Origin: Synaphobranchus kaupii
Lineage: Eukaryota; Chordata; Actinopteri; Anguilliformes; Synaphobranchidae
Assembly (NCBI GenBank): GCA_029718625.1
Contig: CM056376.1
Span: forward strand, 95,027,945-95,091,944
Direction: 5' to 3'
Length of the DNA: 64,000 nt
The notes beneath the pieces were generated by a model. That model was not told the DNA's origin. It did no database searches and worked only from the letters and a program-made list of their open reading frames with translations. Positions 13,356-26,360 of this stretch are shown here, one piece after another (position 1 is the stretch's first letter; every line of letters begins with the position of its first letter). The position numbers and the translations under genes were made by a program.

Positions 13356-14210
13356 ATGCAGACCATCACGGAGCAAATGGCGTCTCTGACACTGTTGGCC
13401 CAGGATTCTGCATCTAACGCCCAAGTCGCCAGCTCTGCCGTGCACCAGGTCCAGTTCATGGCTGCTCCCCGAGGGATTCCAGAGCCCTGTCTGCCTGCAC
13501 CTGATCGTTACTCTGGGGAGCCCGGTTCCTGTTGCACCTTCCTCGCCCAGTGCTAGCTGGTCTTCGAGCTTCAGCCCTCCTCATTCCCCTCCGAGTGGTC
13601 CAAGGTCACCTACATCATCACTCTGCTCTCCAGGAAGGCCTGTGACTGGGGAACGGTGTGCTGGGAGTCGGGAGGTTTGCACACTGCCACCTATCTGTCC
13701 TTCGCCGTCGAGATGAAGAAGGAACAGCAATCTGTCTCAGATTACTCCATTGAGTTCGGACGTTGGCTGAAACTGCGGGATGGAAACGGGAGGCATTATA
13801 TGACGCTTTTCTGCATGGGCTGTCTGAGAACATCCAGGAAGAGCTGAATATGTGTGACCTGCCTCAAGATTTGGATGGGTTAGTTGACCTCGCTATCCAA
13901 GTCGACACTCGTTTACAAGAACGACGGTTGGTGAGATGGGTCCAGCGCCGAGTTCCTCCATCTCTAGCGGCTCCCCACTGATTCAGCCCTCCAGTTTCTC
14001 CTGAACCATCCGCCCCACCTGAACTTATGCAAGTGGATCGTGCCCGGCTAATGCCCCAGGAATGTCAGTGACACCTTTCCAGCCATCTATGCCTGTACTG
14101 TTGGAGCCCGGGTCACTTCATCCACAACTGCCCTGTTAAAGGCAACGCCTATGAAGTGAAAGAGGACGGCTGTTTCCCTGACCTCCTCCAAATCCTGACC
14201 CACTAATCAC
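13356..14210 (+). pseudogene. gag: gag remnant of a decayed Ty3/gypsy element
   Basis: Fragments in shifting frames resemble gag. The N-terminal part (13356-13556) has the spacing of the gag start in the elements at 34520 and 48472. The central capsid-like part includes SRKACDWGTVCW and FAVEMKK (about 13625-13720). The C-terminal CCHC zinc knuckle CLYCWSPGHFIHNC starts at 14090 with intact Cys and His. There are several frameshifts and an in-frame TGA at 14069 just before the knuckle. Gag would package element RNA; this copy cannot be translated. Confidence 0.75.
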
Positions 14211-16095
14211 ACTCTGCTCACATGGAATGGGACCCAGCTACCTGTTCAAGTCCTTATCGATTCTGGAGCGGATGCTAATTTCATCAGCCCTTCCCTGGTC
14301 CGTCAGATGGACATTCACACCGAACATTTGAAGACACCTCTTCACACTAACACTCTTACCGGGACTCCTTTGGAATCTCCGGCAATCATCGGGAGGAGAT
14401 TTCTTTCTTCATCATGGAATCGCCCTTTGTTCCTGTTGTGCTCGGATCACCATGGCTCGCCAAGCACAATCCTCAAATTGACTGGTCCGGGGAATTATTA
14501 CCGGCTGGAGCCCCAAATGTCACCTCACTGCCTCAGTTCTGCTGCCAGTTCCATGAGGGCTCAACCACCTTTGAAGGAAGGAGTTATCAACCTCTCCAAA
14601 GTGCCCTGTGAATATCATGACCTTTGCCATGTGTTCAGTCGCTCCCGAGCCTGCTCTCTGCCCCCTCACCGCTCCTACGACCGCCCCCTTCCGGGAACTT
14701 TTCCCCCTAGTCTGTATTCCTTCTCCATTCCTGAGACTGAGGCCATGGAGAAGTACATAACAAAGTCCCTGGCTTCAGGCATCATTCGCCCCTCCTCGTC
14801 TCCTGCTGGAACCGGATTCTTCTTCGTGGGGAAAAAGGACGGTTCACTACGTCCATATATTGACTACCGTGGACTTAACAACATCACTGTAAAGAACCGT
14901 TATCCCTTACCTCTGATTTCATCTGCATTCTCCACTCTGCAAGGCTGCAGCATGTTTACCAAGCTTGACCTCTGCCACGCCTACCACTTGGTGCGGATCA
15001 GAGAGGGGAATGAGTGGAAGACGGCCTTTAACACCCAATCCGGGCAGTATGAATACCTGACCATACCGTTCGGGCTCACTAACCCCCCCGCTGCGATGGT
15101 AAATTACGTGCTCTGGGACATGATCTCCCAGTTTGTATATGTCTACCTTTTCAGTTCCTGGGATTCGTAGTGGCCAGGGGGAGACTGGACATGGACGCTG
15201 GGAAGATGAGGGCGGTCCAGGAATGGCCGGAGCCTAACAACCATAAACAACTCCAACGCTTCCTTGCATTCGCAAATTTCGTAACTACAGCTCTGTAGCA
15301 GCTCCCCTGACGGCTCTCACGTCCACAAAAACGCCTTTCAGCTGGACCAAGGAGGCCAGCTCAGCCTTTCTAGAATTAAAACGCTTCTCTTCTGTACCTG
15401 TCTTATCGCTCCCTTACCCCAACAAACAAACAGTTTAATACTGAAGTGGGAGCTGTGCTGTCTCAATGTGCAGAGAATAACAAGATGCATCCCTGCGTCT
15501 TCTCCCATCATCTCTCGGGAGGTCCCCAGACAGTGCTCCCGCTTGACTGTGTGGTGGCCGCAGCGAGGTTGGACATCGTAGGAGTGGTGGAAGACTCCCT
15601 CCTAGTCAATTCGGGGCCCAGCAACACTACCGGGGGGATGCCTGTTTGTTCTTGAGTCGGTTTGCACTCAAGCGCTTACTTGGGCCCATGCCTCCATGTT
15701 GGCATGCCACCCCAGTGCTGCTCGCACCCTGGCCCTTCTGTCCTGTCGGTTCTGGTGGCCCTAAATGAAAAAAGAAATGGCTGAAGTTCCAAGTCGAACA
15801 ATCTACGTCCTAGCGGTCTTCTGCAACCCCTGACCGTGCCTCATTGTCCCTGGTCCGACAGCGCTGTCGACTTTATCACTGGCCTGCCGGTGTCCGATGG
15901 TAACACTGTGGTTCTGACCATCATCGACCACTTTTCTAAGGCTGGACATTTCATAGCCCTTCCTAAGCTCCCGACTGCTAAGGAGACATCTGAACTGCTG
16001 GCCCAACATGTGTTCCTTCTACATGGTCTCCCCCAGGAGGTAATTTTGGATAGAGGGCCGCAGTTCGCCAGCAGATTTTTGTGCGCCTTTTGTGG
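14211..16095 (+). pseudogene. pol: pol remnant of a decayed Ty3/gypsy element
   Basis: In order: aspartic protease with [10 protein letters not shown] (about 14250); reverse transcriptase from about 14600 with [26 protein letters not shown] and FGLTNPPA; a deletion near 15150 that removes the YxDD active site and joins to FLGFV-like sequence; thumb-region remnants ([15 protein letters not shown]); a partial RNase H (GAVLSQ); an integrase zinc-binding remnant (ACHPSAARTLALL, FWWP) near 15700; and an integrase core 15836-16095 with VDFITGLP and DRGPQF. The copy ends abruptly before the catalytic Glu. It is related to, but clearly more divergent than, the other two gypsy elements here. No 3' LTR is present. 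Confidence 0.85.
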
Positions 16096-18387
16096 TTCCG
16101 ATCAGTCTCATAACACATAATGCTATAGCTATTATACTGTATTGATTTTGACAGATCTCACTGGCATGTTAGACATATCAACTTATCAAGAAACATAGAC
16201 ATTTTGTAAAAAAAAAAATCCTTAACCTTGAATTAATAAATGAATAGTTACATTTATTTCTGTCTCTTGATCCTGTATTATTTATGATATGCGATTGAAA
16301 AAGAGCTATTTCAATGCATGTCTGTATTATGAAACATTGAACTAGGGAAATCATTTCTATGTTTTAAATCCCTTATGGAACATTAGAAGTAATTAAAATG
16401 TTTCCCTTTAGATTTAGTGCATAGCTCCAGATGTAATACTTTATGTACGGTATATCAAGCGCAATCTACATTGTTTTCAGATTTCAGTAGGGACATGATT
16501 TTAGAGCTTTCCCCCATTCCTGTCTGACTTGAAAGAGGGCGATAAGATTTATGCCTTGTAACTGTAATTTCAAAATGATTTATGTGACTTAAGCAAATAT
16601 TATTTCCTTGTCATCAGCCTCCATAACGCATATAGAAAATAGGCTTATGCCATGTGCTTCAACTGCAATTTGCTAAGTATGAGTGACACATGCATCACAT
16701 AACTGCAATTTCTGCTTTTAATCATAGCTGGAACATGTATAATTAATCAACCTTGCCTCCCTGCCCCAGCTCTGTAGGTAATCAATTAGAAGATGTGTCT
16801 CCTCCGTTAATCTGGGCAATAGCAGTTTGAGGAATTCCGACTTGCAGATTACTGCAAATTAAACTGCAACCGGCTTATAGTAGGGCAATTTTATATAGCA
16901 AGTTATACAACATTTTATCACCTTTTTTATGTTAATGATTGAATGTACCTTCCATTATGTCCAGCCGTGCTCATTTAGTCCTAAAACATAAATTTTTAGC
17001 ATTTTACATCAACTTGTTTGAAAGAATAAGACATTATAAATGTTAATGGTCTCTGCAAAAACATGATGAAAGACAACATCCAGCGGTCACCCTGGCGCTC
17101 TCAGTTTGTTTTCATCCGTACATAAACCCTGTCCCATCACTGTGGGGTCAGCCCAGGATGAGCCCCTCTTCACATAAAATCATGAAAAGAGGTCCATTGC
17201 CTCCTCCATAATTACAGGGGCGATTGTCTTTTGAGCGCTCAATTGAGCTTGCAAGGCTTCTCTCATCTAATCAAGGTAATTGCAGCATGCGTCCTCGCAC
17301 ACCTTGACTGTTCTCTTAGCTCCAGGGAGATTGGGAGAGCAGATGAAAAGAAATCATCTCTCCTGTGCTGAAAGCAATGGGTGGGGGGGGGGGCACTAAT
17401 TTTAGTGACTTCAGTGGTGACTGCTCTATTTCTGGGGAGGGATAAAGTTTGTGCGGGGGGGGGGGGGGGGGGGGGGGGGGGGGATGTAAAGGGAAGAAGA
17501 AAAAACCTTCCTGCAGTCTTGCTTTCCTCTTGAATCTCTCTATGGAGATTGTGTGGTAGAGCCAGGTAAATGCCACACACCTTGGCATTTAAAATATGCT
17601 ATAGAGGTAGAGGGTTTTCCTCTGTTTTTACTCAATGGTACTTTAAATACTTGCAGCCACCAGATGGAGCTAGGAAAAGTACAGTAAGCACAGTAGGCTC
17701 TAGTAAAATCTAGAGCCTACAGTTTTCCTATCCTACAGTCAGTTATTAAAAACCTATAACTCAGTCCTCTAGGAGAAATATACTGAAACACATTCATCAT
17801 AAAGCATTGTCAACCAAATTATTAATTATTAGAGCTTGATATGAAAATTTTGTTGGTCATGTTTGCAGTTTTAATTGATGAAGACCATTTATAGCATATA
17901 TCTAAAATACCTAGGCTGTGTCCATCATGTTACGAAAGTTAACACTTTGTGCAGATGATTCAGCGTGTTATATTTTGGTATTAAAATAAGTACCCTCCTT
18001 TGGTTAACCAGGTGGTTTCATTGATTGATTTTGTTTTGAGAAACAGTCTGCAACATAATTTGGATGCATCTGGATACAATGAACCAGATTAACAATGCAA
18101 TCTGTTACATTGTACCAAACTCTTCTCTCTTAATCTGTGCCTTATCAGAGCCAGGTGCTTTGCAGACTACACAATCCACAGGATAAGGAAGCCAGGAACC
18201 CCACTTTAACACGAATAAAGTGTCTCACAGATGTATGAAGAATTTAGTGTGTAATGAGTGCAGAACAAGAACCCCAGGTTTCTTTTTATCTCAGTGTCTG
18301 TAGAACTGTGGATGTCTGAGAGAACTACTTATTCTGTGCTAATGAGCAGCCACATACAGGCGTGTTTCCTGATCCAGCATAACAAGG
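16096..18387. other. Intergenic DNA, no gene recognised
   Basis: Unique-looking DNA. The segment 16480-16900 and the segment around 17220-17300 are repeat-poor and rich in TAATTA, CAATTAG and CATTGTC-like words, which fits conserved regulatory DNA, but no alignment is available. A poly-G tract is at 17455-17483. The proline-rich minus-strand open frames over it are artefacts. Confidence 0.45.
17455..17483. repeat. Poly-G tract, 29 bases
   Basis: Uninterrupted G29, preceded 70 bases upstream by a shorter G run. Its length is likely variable or uncertain. Confidence 0.9.
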
Positions 18388-18395
18388 GCTGTAGC

Positions 18396-19498
18396 CAGCA
18401 CCGGCCTAAACCATTATGGCGCTCTAGGCAAGATGACATTTTTGCGCCTTATTAACAAAATAAGGCACATTAACGCTCAAGCCCTATTCGGACGTGATTG
18501 CTATGTTTTACGGGGATGTGGGGTAATGTCATTATACCGGAGCATCTCCGTTATTTTAGTCCTGTCCGAATCTGGCATGTCAGTAACTTTTGCAGACTGC
18601 TCGCACCCGCGCCAGTAAAGATTCCGTCGTATTTTACCTATACTGTTAAATGCCCTGTATAAATAACCCCAGGTTATAGCAATCCCGTGCCAATTGACAT
18701 GATGGTAAATATTCTGTTATTTCCTGTAACAATATTAGCCTGTTACATTCACATTTTCTGTTATAACCGTTCCGTTATAAAGTCCAAGAGGAATTTCCAG
18801 CCTTGACAGCCTTGACAAAATAAGATTGTCGATTCTTTTCTGATTAGCCGCGCAAGTGAGGGAACAAGAACAGTCCAGGAGTTTTCATTCACTGTCCTTG
18901 CTCAGTGTTGAAAATAAAATTGGGGGCGATCAATTGCCTTTAAAATAAAGTGTTTATTTAAATAAACAAAAAGGGAGAGAGCGATGCAACTCCGATAACT
19001 AGAAGAATCTATGCTAGAATTAATGGGAAGGGAGGAGGAGCGCCAATCACAATGACAGTACCACAGCAAGGTGTGGTACAATAGACTATTCACAGATATT
19101 TTTAGTCTATTGCAGTCAGTTAGTGTTTAACATGTTTGCAGAAATATTTTTTTATCTGTCAAAATGATTTGTATTTTTCTTCAAAGTTTCTAAAAATGTG
19201 TAAATGATGGGAAATTCTCGGTTAAGTGAAGATGTAAGGACACATTAGAAAATACCAGCAAAAGCAGAACATGAGAAATATGGCTTAATTTTCTGATCAT
19301 CTTACGGTGAAGATGAGATGCGTGTGTAGCCTATGCGCTTGTTTTATGAACAGGAGCAGGCGCTGCGCTCCTGGTAGCAGACAATCCAAAGAAGTGCGGA
19401 AAGATTTAGAAGGGGTGTGCCGGGCGCCAAATTTGCGCCCCTGTCAACGTGGCGCTTTAGGCGGCCGCCTTGTCGCCTATATTGTAAAGCTGGCCCTG
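18396..19498. mobile_element. hAT-type non-autonomous element with 8-bp target duplication
   Basis: The 1103-bp segment is flanked by perfect 8-bp direct repeats GCTGTAGC (18388-18395 and 19499-19506), the target-site size of hAT transposases. Termini are CAGCACCGGCC on the left and, in reverse complement, CAGGGCCAGC on the right. No transposase-like frame is inside. The internal part contains a GTTTTACGGGGATGTGGGGT-type repeat segment near 18505, so a second element may be nested. Confidence 0.75.
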
Positions 19499-19506
19499 GC
19501 TGTAGC

Positions 19507-20723
19507 TCTCAAATTCCACAAAGTCCGTGCAAAGTAACTGGTGCTCAAATGATTGCATTTAAGATTCTGGTAAAGAACACACAAACGTAATCCCTGAAGA
19601 CTAGAAATTAGTCCCACACCATGGCCAATAGGGCTGATGCAATATTGATTATGTAGTCCCAGTCATTTATATTGGCCGAATGTATGTTACCAGATGTGTG
19701 AGTGTATAATGTGGTTTCAATTCATTGGTACACGTCTTGTACTGAGACATGATGTGTACCTGCTATTGTCGATATAAATTTCTTTCAAAATAATACACAT
19801 ATAAATTTTAAGCATTTAAAAATTTTGATTATTAATTAATATGTCACTATTAGAATCACCAAAACAATATGAAAATAATAGGTCAATTGAGGATATTTAA
19901 TATTAAATAAGATCTTTGGAACAGTAATGCACCCCCACAGCCTGGAATAAAATCCAGTCCAAAGCAATGATCACTGCTTCCAGGACTCCAGAGGGGAGAA
20001 GTGCATGCATGACCCCTTTCAATTGTTTCAATGTTTCGCCTTAAGGTATTGCTTATTGAGATCAAGTCATTTCATTCTATCCAACAGTGTCAGGATACAA
20101 CTTACGAAATCAAATTTTCTGGTAGAAATGTAATAGCTATGTTTAGATTTGGGGGAAATGTGGCATGAACAATTAAAATTTATTGAGTGTGAAAGCAAAC
20201 TTTCCTTGGAGTTAATTCACCTGTGAGAAGCACAAAGCTTTTTTCTGGAACACCATGTATCTATCCCTAAAGCCTGACTTCCATATTAAATTATCTATAA
20301 ATAATTTCACTGTGATTTCTTTTTATGATATGAATATGGCATCGTACCTTCTTCCCTTGAGTTTAACCACACAAAATCTGAGACAATTTCAGTCTACAAT
20401 TTGAAATATGACCTTTCAAAAACAGACTTGTACCCGAGAGCCTATTTATCTTTCCAGAAGATAATGTCACCGTCTTCTTCTGTGCAATGTTACCAGGGAG
20501 TGAGACAAGGGAAGGCATTGTAGGGGCAAAGCCCACAGACCTTTTGGACCCTTTGCTATAAGCTTTATGGAAAGTATGTAACACAAAACTCACTATTTTG
20601 TTATTTCATTTTATTTGAATGCTTGAGAGGGCTGCAATTGGGGAGGACTTGGACAGACAGCCAAAGAGTACCTCTTTCATGGCCATATTTATATATGGTG
20701 CTCCGTGTTGAAAGTGGACAAAG
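19507..20723. other. Intergenic DNA, no gene recognised
   Basis: AT-rich sequence without a recognised gene or repeat family. Confidence 0.45.
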
Positions 20724-20874
20724 ACCGCAACACTGCATGCATGGAGGAAAGTCGTGGAGGCGGAGTTTGTGTGTTGGACTGCTTGATAACACTGGACATC
20801 ATTAAGAGTGTCATTACGCAGTCCAACACACAAACTCCGCCTCCACGACTTTCCTCCATACACGCAGTGTTGCG
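20724..20874. repeat. Long GC-rich hairpin (inverted repeat)
   Basis: The left arm (about 20724-20782) and right arm (about 20818-20874) are reverse complements over about 57 bp with two or three mismatches. Shared words include GGAGGAAAGTCGTGGAGGC and TTTGTGTGTTGGACTGC. The 35-nt spacer is itself partly self-complementary. Overlapping open frames on both strands read the same palindrome. It may be a small foldback element or an RNA hairpin. Confidence 0.85.
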
Positions 20875-23661
20875 GTGTCGAAACTGCCTGCACTTCCGGA
20901 TTTTCAAGATTGCCTGCACTCCCGACATCTTCAACTCCGGTGAAGAGCGATGGTAGCAACTTTGTTGCTGCAGATCCAACGGACATTCCCGAGCTGCGAA
21001 TGCGTCTCCATGGTGACGACCACAAACAAAATTATCCCGACTAGACAATTCGTCAATATTATCAAAACAAGCAGCAGGAGTACCCTGAACAATCTCCAGC
21101 CCGCTTCCCCGTCCCACTACAGACACACAGCGCATGAAAAAAACAAAAAAAAAAGCCAGACACAACAAAATACATTCAAATGAATTAACAGGAACACGAG
21201 AGACAGCTGGACTACATGTCACCATGCGTCACGTGAAAAAAATCCTTCAGTTAATAGCTAATCCACACCAATGAGTAGTGGTATTTGGAGAAAGGAAAAT
21301 GCAACTTGTAATAACTGTAATAAATTTTTTGTGTTCTTAATATGTTCTTAACAAGGTGCAAAGTCTCTGAAATAAACAATATTGTTAAGGTACTTGGGCC
21401 CTTTGCCCTCTAATTTCATGGTTTAATGTTCCAAAAACTGTTTTCTTAATCTCTTTTGTCTCTTACGTTCTCTATTGGTTTGTTTTTCCTGAAACAATTC
21501 CCAAATCTGAGAGAAAAACTAAAATTGGATTATAGAATATCTACAAAGTGCAAACTTGGAAAATGCCACGTGTAGATTTGATAGTAAATAAATAAAAACA
21601 AAGCTTGAAAGAAAATATGTAAATAAATAAATAAATAAACAAATACACATTTAAAAAATAATAAATAAATAAGGTTAGATAAATATAATTCCAAATTTAT
21701 TTTACTGAAGTTAAAATTTAGGAATGAACACTGGGGCAGACCCGCATTACTGAGAAATTTTTACTACAAAAAGATGTAATTGCAGAACCCATACTTTCTC
21801 CTTTTTCCAGAGAGAAAACATGAGTCATTCTTAGAAATAAACAGAATGAAAAATTATGCTATCACATTATTGGCAATATTCCATATTGTAACCATTACAG
21901 AGCTGAACTGAGCAGTTGTTTTAGGTCCAGTATTTTAATGTCTTTGTAAATTATAACTCATCCAACCTTAGAGCTGCACTTAGTAGCACCAGACCCATCA
22001 GTTTTAAGTCTGAATCAAAAGAGCATAACTATATCTTGATGTTTGCTCTTCTGAATATTTACACAGGTTCTCTTAACAAGCAGCTGTGCATCCTGTTCAT
22101 ATATTTTCATTTTTCATCTCAAAGAATGTAGCCCTTTTCCTGAAACGCCCCAGTCTCTGAAGATCAGAAGCAGAGCTAAGGTGTGAGGAAAGCAAACAGC
22201 AAAAGACGCACTCCTTATTGCTACCACTGGTGCATCAACCTGTCTTCCACATACCAGAAAGAGCATAGACCAGTTTATACGTCTGTCTCCAGAACTAAAT
22301 TGAAAAACTGCAGGAAATTGATTTTGCAAACATCAAAGAACTGAATAGATGAATTTACAGAATCAATTCTGGTTCTCAGTTTTCCTGCTCATATTAAATC
22401 ACAAATGGCGATCGGTGGGAATGCTCAGCTCAAAGCACTGACATAAATTGCTGTTTTAACCCAAATTAGCATGATATCTTAGATCTGCCTCGCACCCCAA
22501 TTCATGTAAGTGGACTCAAGCACCTTTCATGTCTGTGTCCAACATTCAGAGCTTGCAGCGGAGTGGGTAGGAGTAGGGTTTGTGTGCATTGCCTATATCA
22601 TTGAATTCATGAATTTACATAATCACAAACATAAAAGTTTATCATGCAATAAAGAGGGATGCGATCACATGTGGCACTATAAGTCCGCTTCTATCTCTTC
22701 ACTAATCGACCACTTTTCAAGTTCTGTGCAAAGCTAGCTTGCCTGTTGGCTTTAGTGCACTCAACCCTACTCTTGGGCAGGAGAGTAGACATTTTTCAAC
22801 ACCAGTGTCTCAAGGAAAAGCAAGAAGGAAAAACATGAGTGGTGTCCCAAACCACATACTTCTATGCTTCATATTATTGTGCTCCTGGGTGTGCACTCAG
22901 TGCATTTATAGACAGCTATATTACAAATATTATATTTTAGTTGTAGCAACATTTAGCCAGCTCTAGCTACCTAAACCCGTTAACAACTTGCTAGGCTTAA
23001 AGTACCCCTCCACACATATTTTAAACTGTTAAAATATTCTATATTGAATATTAAGTTGTTAAATATGTTATTTCCACCAAAAAATGTTCAATAAACTACT
23101 GAAAATGGCTTTGTAGCATTTCTACACCTTTACCCTCATTGAGAATGCCAGAATCTATGAATATGAAAATTGACAACGCTCCCATGCCCGCTCCCCATGC
23201 ATCGGGATTGCATCCTAAAACTGCATCATTTTAATAAACCAACTGTCCAACCAACAATGTCTAACTAGTCAGCTTTCAGTGGACTGTTTCAGCTTACCAC
23301 ACCGCTCTCCTGTAACTTGCATATCTTAGCATCGTGGACCCTGATTGGTTCTACAAATGTTTGACATCATAAATTGTGCACTCGTACGTACACTGTTCCA
23401 ACTCAGATTTCTGAGAACTATGGAGAAGCTCTGCCTTTAAAATGTAAGAATGTTAACACAGTGCTCTGATGACAAGTTCTGCACAAATATCAATCTATAT
23501 AGTTATGCTTCCAAGAGGAGTTAACCATTAAAAAAAACACCTTTTTGAGTGGAGGGGATCTTTAAGAAAAATGGTGGAAGGCAATTATAGCTAGCAAGAT
23601 TTCGGTCATTGTCTTAACAGCACTTTGAGACAACTTTGAGTGAAAGCTAAAAGTTGTCATT
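20875..23661. other. Intergenic DNA, no gene recognised
   Basis: Nothing recognised beyond short (AAAT)n-like stretches near 21610-21680. GC content rises near 20880-21130 next to the hairpin, then falls. Confidence 0.45.
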
Positions 23662-23849
23662 CACTGTAAAAAAAAAAAAAGTTTTTTTACGGTACTTTTT
23701 CTGTAAATCTTTACAGGTTTTTTTTTTGTATTTCTGAATTACTGGAAATACTGAGGAAAATTACAAGGATAAACTGTAAATGTATTTATCTAATTTAAAA
23801 CTACAGAAAAAAAGTAAATAAAAATTACACTAAAATTCCCCTTTTTTAC

Positions 23850-24300
23850 AATTATTAATACAATTTTCACAAACAATTACTGTTAAAATACAGAGTTTTA
23901 CCTTATCAAAGCCAGCTGTATTTACCATAATGTTACAGATATTTACTTTCATTGTACAGAAAATGGCTTTTTAAATACTAGTAATTGTTGTTAATAATTG
24001 ATTAAAAATGGTTAAAAGCAAAGATAAAACATGATAAAGAAAGATATTTTCTGTTATTTCACTGTTATTTTTTAGTCATTTTTCAACAATTAATAAAACT
24101 TTCACAAACAATTACTGTTAAAATACAGAATTTTACCTTATCAAAGCCAGCTGCATACTTAGATACTGTATTTATTTTCATTTTAAAGAAAAATGGCTTC
24201 TTAAATACTAGTAAGTGTGGTTGATAATTGATTAAAAACTGTTAAAAGCAAAGATGAAAAACTAAGAAGAAAGATGTTTTCTATTATTTTGCTTAAATTG
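23850..24300. repeat. Tandem duplication, period about 235 bp
   Basis: Two adjacent diverged copies share blocks such as AAACAATTACTGTTAAAATA and CCTTATCAAAGCCAGCTG (first copies 23871 and about 23902, second 24106 and about 24137). Non-coding and AT-rich. Confidence 0.8.
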
Positions 24301-26049
24301 ACAATTTATTTACATTGATGTACAGTAAAAGTATTGGTATTGTCATTACCTTAGAAAAAGTGAATGACTGCACTTTAGCAGACTTAAATGTATATTTTAC
24401 CTAACTGCTCAAGGCCTACAGTCAAATGGCTAAAATCTCATCTGGCTACAATATACAAACCATAGCCTTTTATATTTGCTGCATCATCTCCAATTACAGT
24501 ATACCGGTGCTTACCAAAGATGTAGGCATACACCTTGTGACAACACTCATAAGGTGAGCTGGTTGCAACAATCTAGCAAGTGTGCCACCTGTTGCTTAGT
24601 ACAAGTTGTACACACAGCTGTGTAGCAGCTGGCAATAACTGGCAAGGGAGTTACTCACTGAAGCCTAGCTAGATCATACTTGAAAGCTAGCTGTCATGGT
24701 GGTGATATGGTGATATTGTGTTCCCATGCTTCTGGTGTTAGTGATGTCAGTGAGACTACATGTGTTTATAAATCTAATCATCAACTAGATGTTGTGTATG
24801 AACAAAAATGTCTATCATTAGCCTATTCATTCATCCACATCAACTTAGTTGAATAACATCCCTAGTATAGCTGCTCTAGGCCTAAAACGTTTTCAATAGG
24901 ATGTCTTACAGGATTTTTCAGGCCACCGTGATGGCCCAATAGGCCCTGCTTGTGGGATAGGACAATATAGTGATGGATCATAAACCTGGGCAAGGCTTTG
25001 AGTGTTGATGGAGAACGCCGGAGCGTTCTAATTTCAGAACAATTGTTCTGATGGTTTGACGTATAATATCTCTGCCGTCCAATCACTGATTTTCTTTTTG
25101 AAAAATGCAAGTTACAGATGACAAAATAAGCTACAATTGCATATAATTGGTTCATGAGCTTAGTGGGCGGGGATTTATTTCTAAACCACACGGCAACCAC
25201 GTAAATCTCCATTTGCCTCACCGCGGGCAGAGCTGACTACCTCGGACAGAAGACTTTACTGCGAGGGAAAGCCAGTAAACCCCCCGAGTTAAGAAGCATT
25301 TAAGATAATAATTAACCATAGATATTACTTCAGAAACAATTTTATTTTGAATAAAATCCTGTTTTTGTACCGCAGACTTTCACTTGAAATTCGCTAAGGT
25401 AGCTAACGTTCGGTTCTAGCTTCAAATGATGCCACTGTGTTATTCTTCCCCCAGCTCGTTTCGAGATGAAATTGTGAAAAAGTCTGTCATACAATGAATA
25501 AGTGATAACGTTAGATGTGAATATTTTCCGTATTTAGTGTAGACTTTGATAACTAAATAATAGCTAACTAAAGCTAAAACCAGTAACATTAGTCTAAGAG
25601 CGAGCTCTCAGCGTATTGGCGCGAACAGCCATTTTATTTTCTGAAGCGTCTTTGTTTTCCGAATTTGTAACGTTAGCTCTGCTGTCTGTCTTGCTAGCTT
25701 TATAAATGTTATACTCAACTATTGGTCTTATCAATAGCAAGTACTAACTAGTTAGTGTTTTAACATAACATTATGTCTAAATTTGAACTTGTTGTTGATC
25801 AGTCCTGTCGAAAGTGAATGGAGAAGGGAACTAAACAGCAAACATTTACTAAAGTCAGCTTCAAGTTTTATTTTCTGACTCACGTTTTTGACATGAGAAA
25901 GATTAGCCTGTTTAGACAAATATGACAAAAAGACATCATTCAGTTGAGCCAATGTCACTGGCTTTTACATTGATGGGCATTATGCTAAGTAGTCTAACAT
26001 TGTGTTATTGTTGAGCTTTTTATCTAACGTTATTCTGGAGCATAACGTG

Positions 26050-26360
26050 CTTTCTGTAAAATGTCATTCTCACTATACAACCCTTTAATGACTCAGAAAT
26101 GGTTTTATATGTTGTGGATTAATGAAATGGCAACTGATAATATATTTATCTATTACAGCGATGGATGGACATTATGCTTGTGTCCAGAATAGCTATTTCA
26201 TCTATTCCTGACATACGCATAAAGCGTTTGCTGTAAGATGTTATTATTGTAGGTATACAGCCCTTTAATGACTCAGAAATGGTTTTATATGACATGTTAT
26301 GGATTAATGAAATGGTAAATGATTACATATTTATGTATTGCAGCAAAGGATGGCCATCTG
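26050..26360. repeat. Tandem duplication, period 180 bp, with splice-acceptor-like ends
   Basis: The block CCCTTTAATGACTCAGAAAT occurs at 26081 and again at 26261. Each copy runs into a pyrimidine/AT tract ending TATTACAG (26151-26158) or TATTGCAG (26336-26343), followed by similar GGATGG words. The right copy opens a short frame ending at 26470. This could be a duplicated exon start of an unrecognised gene or a chance feature of repeats. Confidence 0.7.

Noticed and set aside
24862..25221. 119-codon minus-strand frame inside the CACTA-like region
   Set aside because: No similarity to CACTA transposase motifs recognised; overlaps a promoter-like stretch on the other strand.
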